Assembly: GCA_003156495.1 (NCBI GenBank)
Contig: PMHC01000255.1
Location: forward strand, 1 to 5,624
Origin: Acidobacteriaceae bacterium
GTDB taxonomy: Bacteria; Acidobacteriota; Terriglobia; Terriglobales; Acidobacteriaceae
Direction of reading: 5' to 3'
DNA: 5,624 bases
Shown here: positions 1-5,315 of the stretch, piece by piece
How positions within the stretch are numbered: position 1 is the first letter of the stretch
Layout: each line of letters starts with the position of its first letter
Notes under the pieces: model-generated
What the model was told of the DNA's origin: nothing
Database searches by the model: none
What the model saw: the letters and a program-made list of their open reading frames with translations, nothing else
Program-made: the position numbers and the translations under genes

Positions 1-473
1 ACAAGCGGCTCTATCGCGAGCCGGCCGGCCGCGCGCTCTATCCCGGCCCGGAGTTCGCCATTCCCTTTGGCAAAGCCAAAGTCGTTCGCCCCGGCAAAGA
101 CCTCACCATCGTGACTTACGGCGCATTAGTGTCGCGCGCGTTGCAGGCGGCGCAGCGCGCCGAGCGCGAGCAGGGAATCGACGTCGAGATTCTCGACCTG
201 CGCACGCTCAACCCGTATGACTGGGAGGCGATTGCCGCATCGGTGCGCAAGACCAACCGCGTGCTGATTGCCCACGAAGACATGCTGAGCTGGGGATACG
301 GCGCCGAGCTGGCCGCGCGCATTGCCGATGAGCTGTTCGACGAGCTAGACGCGCCGGTTCGCCGCATCGGTGCGCTGGACACTTTTGTCGCCTATCACCC
401 CAAGCTCGAAGAGGCGATTCTGCCACAGCCGGAGACGATTCTGAAAGCGATTGTGGATTTGAAGCGGGCTTGA
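1..473 (+). CDS. Alpha-ketoacid dehydrogenase E1 component, beta-type C-terminal part (5'-truncated by window edge)
   Basis: This is the C-terminal part of a thiamine-diphosphate-dependent E1 subunit (pyruvate, branched-chain or related 2-oxoacid dehydrogenase), which decarboxylates a 2-oxoacid and passes the acyl group to the E2 lipoyl domain. The frame is open from base 3, reading KRLYREPAGRALYPGPEF, followed by a typical transketolase C-terminal domain: LTIVTYGALVSRALQAA, then DVEILDLRTLNPYD, then a conserved VLIAHED turn, and finally GALDTFVAYHPKLEEAILP near the end. These blocks match E1 beta subunits and the beta half of fused E1 proteins. The GTG at 111 is an internal codon of this frame, not a start, since homologous sequence continues upstream of it. 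The gene converges on gmhB with 12 bases between stops and no clear terminator hairpin. Substrate specificity, and whether the full protein is a separate beta subunit or an alpha-beta fusion, cannot be told from this fragment. Confidence 0.88.
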   Translation, partial: KRLYREPAGRALYPGPEFAIPFGKAKVVRPGKDLTIVTYGALVSRALQAAQRAEREQGIDVEILDLRTLNPYDWEAIAASVRKTNRVLIAHEDMLSWGYGAELAARIADELFDELDAPVRRIGALDTFVAYHPKLEEAILPQPETILKAIVDLKRA

Positions 474-485
474 GCTGAGTTTTGT

Positions 486-1073
486 CTAGTGCGATGAACG
501 TGCCGCGAGCAGTGCGTCTACAGCCTGGGGCAGGGAAGCGCAGCGCAGGTCGGCCAGACGCGCCGCTTTTTCCGCGCGCTGCATGGGGCGCAACTTGTCG
601 CCGGCGATGAAGATGGTTTTCATTCCCAGCCGCCGGCCGAATTCAATGTCGGAGAGCGCATCGCCGATCATCACGCTGGCGGCCGCTGTAATTTCGGGGA
701 AGCGCCGGACGGCCTGCTCGAAGAGTCCCGGCAGTGGCTTGCGGCAGTGGCATTGGCCTTTTTCATGCGGGCAGACAAAAAAACCGTCGATGCGCGCTCC
801 GGTTTCTTCAAGCTGCCGCGCAAAGGCGCGGTGGAATCGCTCGACATCGGCCGCGGTATAAAATCCGCGCGCGATGCCGCGTTGATTGGTGACCACCACC
901 ACGCGCAACCCGGCTTCGTTAAGCAGCCGCAGCGCCTCCGGCACGCCCGGCAGGACGTGGAAATCCTCCCACCGCGTGACGTATTCGCCTTCCGGCATTG
1001 ACTCGTTCAGAATGCCGTCGCGGTCTAGAAATACGGTACGCAGGCCGCCGAAGATTGCTCGATCGTTCACCAA
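486..1073 (-). CDS. gmhB: D-glycero-beta-D-manno-heptose-1,7-bisphosphate 7-phosphatase (HAD family, GmhB-like)
   Basis: This is a cytoplasmic HAD-superfamily phosphatase. GmhB removes the 7-phosphate of heptose bisphosphate in the ADP-heptose pathway for the lipopolysaccharide inner core. Numbering from the TTG at 1073 (195 residues; E. coli GmhB is about 191), motif I is FLDRDGILN with the nucleophile and acid Asp17 and Asp19. Motif II is VVVVTNQRGIARG (about 58-70). The zinc loop is C101-P-H103 then C108-H-C110, followed by RKP with Lys112. Motif IV is IGDALSDIEFG with Asp138 and Asp142. The CxH...CxC zinc loop is shared by GmhB and the HisB histidinol-phosphatase domain; with msbA next door the heptose function is more likely. 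There is no ATG in frame. TTG at 1073 and GTG at 1070 are adjacent candidates, neither has a Shine-Dalgarno sequence, and GTG 1070 sits 6 bases after a TATGAT box, so I slightly prefer 1070. The gene is divergent from msbA. Confidence 0.88.
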   Translation of the reverse strand: MVNDRAIFGGLRTVFLDRDGILNESMPEGEYVTRWEDFHVLPGVPEALRLLNEAGLRVVVVTNQRGIARGFYTAADVERFHRAFARQLEETGARIDGFFVCPHEKGQCHCRKPLPGLFEQAVRRFPEITAAASVMIGDALSDIEFGRRLGMKTIFIAGDKLRPMQRAEKAARLADLRCASLPQAVDALLAARSSH

Positions 1074-1076
1074 GCC

Positions 1077-1082
1077 ATCATA
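1077..1082 (-). promoter_or_regulatory. Candidate -10 box (TATGAT) for gmhB
   Basis: On the minus strand TATGAT, one mismatch from TATAAT, lies 6 bases before the GTG at 1070. A transcript starting at the usual distance would begin at or next to that codon, giving a leaderless mRNA. I see no convincing -35 hexamer, so this rests on the -10 match and its spacing only. Confidence 0.3.
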
Positions 1083-1096
1083 ACAATAGGTGCTTT

Positions 1097-1109
1097 CCGG
1101 GGGGCCCGG
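1097..1109. repeat. Short perfect inverted repeat in the gmhB-msbA divergent region
   Basis: CCGGG, a GGG spacer, and CCCGG form a 5-base-pair dyad two bases upstream of the TACAAT box at 1111. It lies between the two divergent starts, where an operator could act on both genes. The dyad is short and GC-rich, so it may be chance in this genome. Confidence 0.2.
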
Positions 1110-1110
1110 C

Positions 1111-1116
1111 TACAAT
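1111..1116 (+). promoter_or_regulatory. Candidate -10 box (TACAAT) for the msbA unit
   Basis: TACAAT differs from the bacterial -10 consensus at one position. It ends 6 bases before the ATG at 1123, which places a predicted transcription start on or beside that ATG. No good -35 box is visible 16-18 bases upstream. The same hexamer recurs with almost the same spacing in front of coaBC (5303-5308), which raises its credibility. Confidence 0.45.
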
Positions 1117-1122
1117 ACGTGG

Positions 1123-1203
1123 ATGGACCTCAGCGCCGATTTTGAGCCCCATCCAAGATCGCCGCGGCGCGGCGTGAAACACAAGACGGGCTGGCTGCTA
1201 TGA
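1123..1203 (+). CDS. Possible 26-codon leader ORF overlapping the msbA start
   Basis: This short frame starts with ATG at 1123 and ends at TGA 1201-1203. The TGA overlaps the msbA start codon in an ATGA arrangement (1200-1203). The peptide begins MDLSADFEPHPRSP, has a basic middle (RR, KHK) and ends GWLL; I recognise no family. There is no Shine-Dalgarno sequence, but a TACAAT box lies 6 bases upstream, so a leaderless transcript could begin at its ATG. msbA itself has only a weak GACGGG 9 bases upstream, so ribosomes ending on this frame could re-initiate on msbA (translational coupling). This is inference: the frame is short enough to occur by chance, and it may simply be untranslated 5' leader. 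Confidence 0.35.
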   Translation: MDLSADFEPHPRSPRRGVKHKTGWLL

Positions 1204-3071
1204 AGAACTTTCTCCGCTTGCTGCGCTATGGGCTGCCCTATACGCTTGAATGGCTGCCGGGCGTCATATTGTCGGCGATCGTGGGTGTACTCGACGCCTT
1301 TCGCATTTTGCTCCTGGAGCCGATCTTCGATCGCGTGCTGGCGCCGGGCTCGCCAGAAGGTCCGATTATTCTGGGCGTTCCCAAATCGTCCTGGCATTTT
1401 GACCTGCGAGTTTTCGTGCCGCCTTTTCTGCATCTGCACAACGCTTGGGATGTGGTGGCATTCTCACTGGTCTTAGCGACTATTCTCAAAGGCATTTGCG
1501 ATTATCTCGGCAATTATCTGGTCAATTACGCCGGCTTCGGCACCATCACCGACCTGCGCAATCACCTTTACGAAGTCACGCTGCGGCGCTCCTCCAGCTT
1601 TTTCCATAAGCACCCCACCGGCACGATTCTTTCCACGCTGATTAACGACGTCGATCGCGTGCAGAGTTCACTCAGCTCCGTGTTGGGCGATTTTTTGCAG
1701 CAACTGTTCACTTTCCTGGTCGCCATCGCCTTCGTCATCCATTTGGGTGGTTATCTAAGCTGGGCGCTGGTGCTGTTCATTCCCGTCGTCGTTACCTCGA
1801 TTCGCAAAATCGGCCGCGAGGTGCGCATGCGCACCCGCACCGGCCAGGACAAGCTCGCCGAAATTCAGAACATTCTGCACGAGACGGTCACCGGCAATCG
1901 CATCGTGAAGGCATTCAATACCGAGCTGATGGAGGTTTTGCGCTTCAAGAGCGCCGCCAAGCGGCTCTTCCGCGCCAATCTGCGCAGCGTGCGCGTGCAG
2001 TCCATCAGCTCGCCGCTGATGGATTCGATCGGTGCTATCGGCATCGCGTTGCTGCTATGGGTCGGCCGCAACGAAATCAAGAGCGGCCACATGACCATCG
2101 GAGCCTTTGGCGCGTTCATCTTTTTGCTCTTCAAACTCTACGACCCGCTGCGCCGCTTCGCCTACTTCTACAACTGCTTCCAACAGGCGATGGGCGCTTC
2201 GTCTTCGATTTTTTCTTTTCTCGACATGGTCGACGATGTGGTCGAGCAGCCTCACGCCGCGACTCTTACCCGCTTCCGTCAGGGCATTCAATTCGAGGAT
2301 GTAGGCTTTTCTTATTCGGCCGCCGAGGGCGAGCATCAGATTTTGCATCACGTCAATCTCGATGTCCACGCCGGCGAGCTGCTGGCCATAGTCGGTCCCA
2401 GCGGCGCGGGCAAATCCACGCTCGTCAATCTGATTCCGCGCTTTTTCGACGTGACCTCCGGTCGCATCCTGATTGACGGCCACGACCTGCGTGATTTAAC
2501 GCTAGCTTCGCTTCGCCGCCAGATCGCTCAGGTCACGCAGGAGACGATTCTCTTTAATGACACGGTGCGCAACAACGTCGCCTATGGCCAATCCGAGGTC
2601 ACCGACGAGGTGGTCGAGCAGGCGGCGCGCAATGCCCTGGCGCACGATTTTATTTTGCAGATGCCGCAGGGCTACCGGACCGTGATCGGCGAAAAAGGAT
2701 TCCGGCTTTCCGGCGGCGAACGCCAGCGCATCGCTATTGCCCGCGCCATTCTTAAAAACGCGCCGATTCTTATTCTCGACGAGGCCACTTCCGCCCTCGA
2801 CTCCGAAAGCGAATCGCTGGTGCAGGAGGCGCTGGCCAATCTGATGCAGAATCGCACGGTGCTGGTGATTGCGCACCGGCTTTCGACGATCCGCCGGGCC
2901 AACCGCATCGCCGTTCTCGAAAGTGGACACATCACGGCAATTGGCACGCACGAGGAGTTGCTTAACATTTCGCCCACCTATCAGAGGCTTTACCAGTTGC
3001 AATTTATCGATTCACCCGACACACAGTTGGCGAATGGCGGGGCGGCCACGCCGCCGGCCGTCCAGCCCTAG
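1200..3071 (+). CDS. msbA: MsbA-type lipid A / lipid exporter ABC transporter (fused membrane and ATPase domains)
   Basis: This is an inner-membrane homodimeric exporter half-transporter of 623 residues. MsbA flips core-lipid A across the inner membrane using ATP. The N-terminal membrane domain spans about residues 19-320, with likely helices near 19-40, 85-110, 164-182, 184-200, 274-291 and 300-315. The ATPase domain spans about 363-600: A-loop Tyr372 (GFSY), Walker A GPSGAGKST (399-407), Q-loop Gln447 in QVTQET, signature LSGGERQ (503-509), Walker B ILILDEATSALD with Asp527 and catalytic Glu528, and H-loop His559 (IAHR). The loop between the first two helices (about 48-84) looks long and hydrophobic-rich. 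A Pro/Ala-rich tail ends the protein. ATG 1200 is the only start before an upstream in-frame stop at 1143. Closely related exporters carry other lipids or peptides; neighbouring gmhB favours lipid A. It is probably co-transcribed with yicC, 21 bases downstream. Confidence 0.87.
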   Translation: MKNFLRLLRYGLPYTLEWLPGVILSAIVGVLDAFRILLLEPIFDRVLAPGSPEGPIILGVPKSSWHFDLRVFVPPFLHLHNAWDVVAFSLVLATILKGICDYLGNYLVNYAGFGTITDLRNHLYEVTLRRSSSFFHKHPTGTILSTLINDVDRVQSSLSSVLGDFLQQLFTFLVAIAFVIHLGGYLSWALVLFIPVVVTSIRKIGREVRMRTRTGQDKLAEIQNILHETVTGNRIVKAFNTELMEVLRFKSAAKRLFRANLRSVRVQSISSPLMDSIGAIGIALLLWVGRNEIKSGHMTIGAFGAFIFLLFKLYDPLRRFAYFYNCFQQAMGASSSIFSFLDMVDDVVEQPHAATLTRFRQGIQFEDVGFSYSAAEGEHQILHHVNLDVHAGELLAIVGPSGAGKSTLVNLIPRFFDVTSGRILIDGHDLRDLTLASLRRQIAQVTQETILFNDTVRNNVAYGQSEVTDEVVEQAARNALAHDFILQMPQGYRTVIGEKGFRLSGGERQRIAIARAILKNAPILILDEATSALDSESESLVQEALANLMQNRTVLVIAHRLSTIRRANRIAVLESGHITAIGTHEELLNISPTYQRLYQLQFIDSPDTQLANGGAATPPAVQP

Positions 3072-3094
3072 GAGTAAGAATTAGGAGCAAGAAT
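3069..3094 (+). repeat. Tandem 13-base duplication carrying the yicC ribosome binding site
   Basis: TAGGAGTAAGAAT (3069-3081) is followed directly by TAGGAGCAAGAAT (3082-3094), with 12 of 13 bases identical. The first copy includes the msbA TAG stop. The second places AGGAG (3083-3087) 5 bases before the yicC ATG at 3093, an ordinary Shine-Dalgarno spacing. Confidence 0.8.
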
Positions 3095-3998
3095 GTCGAT
3101 CTCGTCCATGACCGGTTTTGCGCGCGTACAGGTGAGCCTGCCGCTTGGCGAAACTGCGCAGCTCAACTACACGCTCACCGTCAAAAGCGTCAATCACCGC
3201 TTTCTCGATCTCCAATTTCGCCTGCCTTCCGGCCTGGACGGGCTGGAGATGGAACTGCGCCGTGTCTTCAAGGAGAAACTCGTCCGCGGCCACATCGATC
3301 TGACGCTTTCCGTCGATCGCTCCACGCAGTCCCGAAGCGGATACAACCGCGAGCTGATTTCGGCTTATCTTGTCGCTTTTAACGCTGCGCGCGCCGAGCA
3401 TTGCCTTGCCTGCGAACCCGATTTGAATGCCGCGTTGCGCCTGCCCGGCGCGCTGCAGGCCGAGGAACGCGGCGACATCGATTTCAGCGCGTTGTCGGCC
3501 AGCGTGCTGGAACAGGTGGTGCCGCTGCTCGACCAATTGAAGGTGATGCGGGAGCGAGAGGGCGAGGCCCTCGATGCGATTTTGCGCGCCACCCTCAGCC
3601 GCTTGGCCGACGCCGCGGCCAGCATTGCCGAGGTGAGGCCCGAGATTGAGCGGCGCTACCAGGAGCGTTTGACGGAGCGGCTAACGGCCGCCGTAGGGCC
3701 CGAGTTCAATCAACAGCGCGTGCTCGAAGAGGTTGCCCTGTTTGTGGACCGCAGCGACATTTCCGAGGAACTGACCCGCATGGTGACGCATATCGGGCAT
3801 TTTCGCGAATTGCTTTCGGCCGGCGGCGAGGCGGGCAAGAAGCTCGACTTCCTGCTGCAGGAGATGAATCGCGAGGCCAACACGCTGCTCTCTAAAACCG
3901 GTGGCGTTGGCGGGCAGGGAACGCGCATTACCGAACTAGGGCTGGACATGAAGGCGGAGATCGAAAAAGCCCGCGAACAGGTCCAAAATATAGAGTGA
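3093..3998 (+). CDS. yicC: YicC/YloC family endoribonuclease
   Basis: This is a cytoplasmic protein of 301 residues (E. coli YicC is about 287). Characterised members of the family are endoribonucleases acting in RNA turnover. It opens with the family signature SISSMTGFARVQ, followed by the SVNHRFLDLQFRLP block (about 30-43) of the YicC N-terminal domain. The C-terminal DUF1732 region contains LDFLLQEMNREANTLLSKTG (about 251-270) and ends with the hallmark LDMKAEIEKAREQVQNIE. Both halves are intact and complete. The start at ATG 3093 is supported by AGGAG 5 bases upstream and by the MTGFAR signature falling at residues 6-11. It follows msbA after 21 bases and precedes gmk, the usual partner of yicC in many phyla. 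In Firmicutes a remA gene often sits between yicC and gmk; none is present here. Confidence 0.93.
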   Translation: MSISSMTGFARVQVSLPLGETAQLNYTLTVKSVNHRFLDLQFRLPSGLDGLEMELRRVFKEKLVRGHIDLTLSVDRSTQSRSGYNRELISAYLVAFNAARAEHCLACEPDLNAALRLPGALQAEERGDIDFSALSASVLEQVVPLLDQLKVMREREGEALDAILRATLSRLADAAASIAEVRPEIERRYQERLTERLTAAVGPEFNQQRVLEEVALFVDRSDISEELTRMVTHIGHFRELLSAGGEAGKKLDFLLQEMNREANTLLSKTGGVGGQGTRITELGLDMKAEIEKAREQVQNIE

Positions 3999-4030
3999 CG
4001 CTGGGCGATAGCCCGCGGTAAGGATGCTCG

Positions 4031-4059
4031 GGAAGGGGAATGGGATAAATACCCCCTCC
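4031..4059 (+). other. Imperfect hairpin in the yicC-gmk intergenic region
   Basis: GGAAGGGG (4031-4038) can pair with CCCCCTCC (4052-4059) across a 13-base loop, with one A-C mismatch. No T-run follows, so it is not a standard intrinsic terminator. It lies in the 117-base leader of gmk and could affect mRNA processing or be chance; the G-rich arm makes chance pairing likely. The rest of this gap holds a small GGGC/GCCC stem (4003-4014) and the gmk ribosome binding site. Confidence 0.25.
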
Positions 4060-4095
4060 ACGTGAGAGACTCGTACTACTAGCATATTGGGAAAA

Positions 4096-4105
4096 AGGAA
4101 AGGAA
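4096..4105 (+). promoter_or_regulatory. Ribosome binding site of gmk (GTG start)
   Basis: AGGAAAGGAA, two purine-rich AGGAA units in tandem, ends 10 bases before the GTG at 4116. This is the only Shine-Dalgarno-like sequence near that start and supports the GTG, because an in-frame stop at 4080 excludes starts further upstream apart from an unlikely ATT. Confidence 0.6.
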
Positions 4106-4115
4106 CAACGGCTTC

Positions 4116-4856
4116 GTGGCAGGGATTCTCTTTATCATTTCGGCGCCGTCGGGCTCTGGCAAGAGCACTTTGGTTAACGAGCTTCGCCAGCAGGTTGCGG
4201 GCATCGATTTCGCTGTTTCCTGGACGACGCGCGCGCCGCGCGGCTCCGAGGAGAACGGGCGCGAGTACAACTTCACTACTCGCGAGGAATTCGAGCGCAT
4301 GATCGAGCAAGATCTTTTTCTGGAGCACGCCGAGGTTTTCGGTAATTACTACGGCACGGCTCGCCAGTCGCTCGACGAGGCGCTGGCCGTCGGTCACGAT
4401 CTGATGCTCGACATCGACGTACAAGGCGCCACGCAAGTGCGCGCCAAAATGCCTGCGGCCGTCTCCATCTTTGTCCTGCCTCCCAATCCCAAAATTCTTC
4501 GCACGCGCCTGCGCAACCGTAGCCGCGCCGAAGGCGTCGTCAACGAGTCCGAGCTTTACCGCCGATTGAGCGAGGCCAGTCGCGAGATTGAGAATTATCG
4601 CGATTACGGCTATATTTTGGTCAACGATGTTCTCGACCGGGCGGTGGCGCAATTAGAAGCGATCGTGCAAGCCGAGCGCTTCTATCGCAATGGGGAAACT
4701 ATTGCCCACCGTTTTCGCCGGGTTCTAGAGGTAGCCGCCGCCTGCCTGCAAAAAAACTCGCAGGAACGGCTAAAACCCGTACTGGAGGCTTTCGGCATCG
4801 ATGGACCTCCAGGCCAACAACCACTTCTCTTTGGAGATGACTCAGATGACGATTGA
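4116..4856 (+). CDS. gmk: Guanylate kinase with extended acidic C-terminal tail
   Basis: This essential cytoplasmic enzyme phosphorylates GMP to GDP with ATP. From the GTG start the protein is 246 residues; E. coli Gmk is 207. The P-loop is APSGSGKST (10-18). The GMP-binding segment is SWTTRAPRGSEENGREYNF, with Ser35, Arg39, Arg42, Glu45 and Tyr51. It is followed by YYGT (78-81) and the DIDVQGA block (99-105), the region that coordinates the nucleotide in this family. The lid is rich in arginine (RTRLRNRSR). The kinase fold should finish near residue 205. The remaining roughly 40 residues form a tail ending GDDSDDD, whose coding bases also contain the ribosome binding site and start of rpoZ. 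The tail may therefore owe its composition to the overlap rather than to function. rpoZ overlaps by 11 bases, implying co-transcription. Confidence 0.95.
   Translation: MAGILFIISAPSGSGKSTLVNELRQQVAGIDFAVSWTTRAPRGSEENGREYNFTTREEFERMIEQDLFLEHAEVFGNYYGTARQSLDEALAVGHDLMLDIDVQGATQVRAKMPAAVSIFVLPPNPKILRTRLRNRSRAEGVVNESELYRRLSEASREIENYRDYGYILVNDVLDRAVAQLEAIVQAERFYRNGETIAHRFRRVLEVAAACLQKNSQERLKPVLEAFGIDGPPGQQPLLFGDDSDDD
4831..4836 (+). promoter_or_regulatory. Ribosome binding site that decides the rpoZ start
   Basis: TTGGAG lies inside the end of gmk. It abuts the ATG at 4837, too close to serve it, but leaves 9 bases before the ATG at 4846, a normal spacing. This favours 4846 as the rpoZ start over 4837 or the ATG at 4801. 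Confidence 0.65.
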
Positions 4857-5076
4857 GACCGGCTTCGATTCAAATTATCGCAAAGTTCTGGTAGCAGCGC
4901 GTCGTGCGCGTCAACTGCAGAATGGTTCCCATGCATTAGTTTCCTCGCATTCCAATAAGGCCTGCCGCATCGCCCAGGATGAGATTGCCGCAGGCAAAAT
5001 TTCTTATGTGAAATCCGACACCGTGGTGCAAAAGCCTCTTGTCGAAGGCCCCGCAGTTCCCATCCTGCTCAGCTAG
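4846..5076 (+). CDS. rpoZ: DNA-directed RNA polymerase omega subunit
   Basis: This small subunit helps fold beta-prime and assemble RNA polymerase. From ATG 4846 it has 76 residues. The family pattern is clear: FDSNYRKVLVAARRARQL (7-24), then SNKACRIAQDEIAAGKISY (36-54), corresponding to the conserved helices that contact beta-prime. The C-terminus (about 55-76) is a poorly conserved tail ending PILLS. An in-frame ATG at 4801 would add 15 residues lying wholly inside gmk and has no ribosome binding site; the one at 4837 has a site too close. The gene follows gmk with an 11-base overlap, the usual arrangement. The TAG stop (5074-5076) is partly formed by the first bases of the inverted-repeat element starting at 5075, so the original C-terminus may have been changed by insertion of that element. 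Confidence 0.92.
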   Translation: MTIETGFDSNYRKVLVAARRARQLQNGSHALVSSHSNKACRIAQDEIAAGKISYVKSDTVVQKPLVEGPAVPILLS

Positions 5077-5188
5077 AGCATTTTTACCAAAGGTGCATAG
5101 AACTCAGGATCGCTGAGTTGACGCGAAGATCAGTGAGCGTCAACCTTCAGCACGATTCAGCACTCTACATAATTGGTAAAAATGCTCT
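5075..5188. mobile_element. MITE-like / foldback element: 114-base imperfect palindrome with perfect 16-base terminal inverted repeats
   Basis: AGAGCATTTTTACCAA (5075-5090) is repeated in perfect inversion at 5173-5188. The inner parts also pair imperfectly: TTGACGC (5118-5124) with GCGTCAA (5137-5143), and interrupted matches (ATCG, CTGA and TAGA blocks) between. The whole segment can thus fold as one long hairpin around a 12-base centre (5125-5136). A competing local hairpin is AACTCAG/CTGAGTT (5101-5119). The right arm holds an 8-base direct repeat TTCAGCAC spaced by two bases (5146-5163). It has no coding capacity, which fits a non-autonomous element mobilised in trans. No target-site duplication is evident. 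Alternatively it is a structured 3' untranslated RNA of rpoZ. No T-run follows, so a simple terminator is unlikely. The terminal repeats are AT-rich against GC-rich surroundings. Confidence 0.55.
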
Positions 5189-5302
5189 GATACAGTTGGC
5201 AGTGAGCAGCGCGCCCCTTCAGACCGTGGGAAATTACTGCTTCTAATTGCTCGCGCTTTTTTCGCGTACGGGCTGCCGATCGCCGACGATTGCCCCCTGC
5301 AC
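5189..5302. other. Non-coding spacer upstream of coaBC
   Basis: This stretch between the palindrome and the coaBC promoter box has no credible reading frame. It contains a CGCG-flanked T-run around 5252-5266 (CGCG, CTTTTTT, CGCG), a weak 4-base-pair stem whose T-run is in the loop and so is not a terminator. I see no further structure. Confidence 0.4.
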
Positions 5303-5308
5303 TACAAT
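5303..5308 (+). promoter_or_regulatory. Candidate -10 box (TACAAT) for coaBC
   Basis: TACAAT ends 7 bases before the coaBC ATG at 5316, predicting a transcription start on or next to the A of the start codon. No Shine-Dalgarno sequence lies between. No clear -35 box is seen. It matches the hexamer and spacing at 1111-1116, so coaBC may have its own leaderless promoter rather than depend on read-through from gmk-rpoZ. Confidence 0.5.
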
Positions 5309-5315
5309 CGAAACC

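Noticed and set aside
111..473. Treating the GTG at 111 as the start of a separate 120-residue protein
   Set aside because: The frame is open to the window edge and residues before 111 (LYREP, YPGPEF) belong to the same E1 family, so this is an internal valine codon.
1076..1078. Minus-strand ATG just upstream of gmhB as its start
   Set aside because: It is out of frame with gmhB and meets a stop after three codons.
2055..2483. Opposed open frames on both strands inside the msbA ATPase region
   Set aside because: msbA is continuous here with all ABC motifs; the other frames are low-complexity, Arg/Ala-rich shadows.
3936..4652. Long minus-strand open frame (238 codons) opposite gmk and the yicC-gmk gap
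   Set aside because: The translation shows no recognisable domain and mirrors the codon structure of the clear gmk gene on the plus strand; GC-rich coding DNA often opens such antisense frames.
4801..5076. ATG 4801 as the rpoZ start (91 residues)
   Set aside because: The extra 15 residues lie wholly within gmk, are not omega-like, and have no ribosome binding site, whereas ATG 4846 has TTGGAG at good spacing.
5250..5268. Intrinsic terminator around the CTTTTTT run upstream of coaBC
   Set aside because: The T-run lies in the loop between two CGCG tracts rather than after a stem, so it does not fit a terminator.
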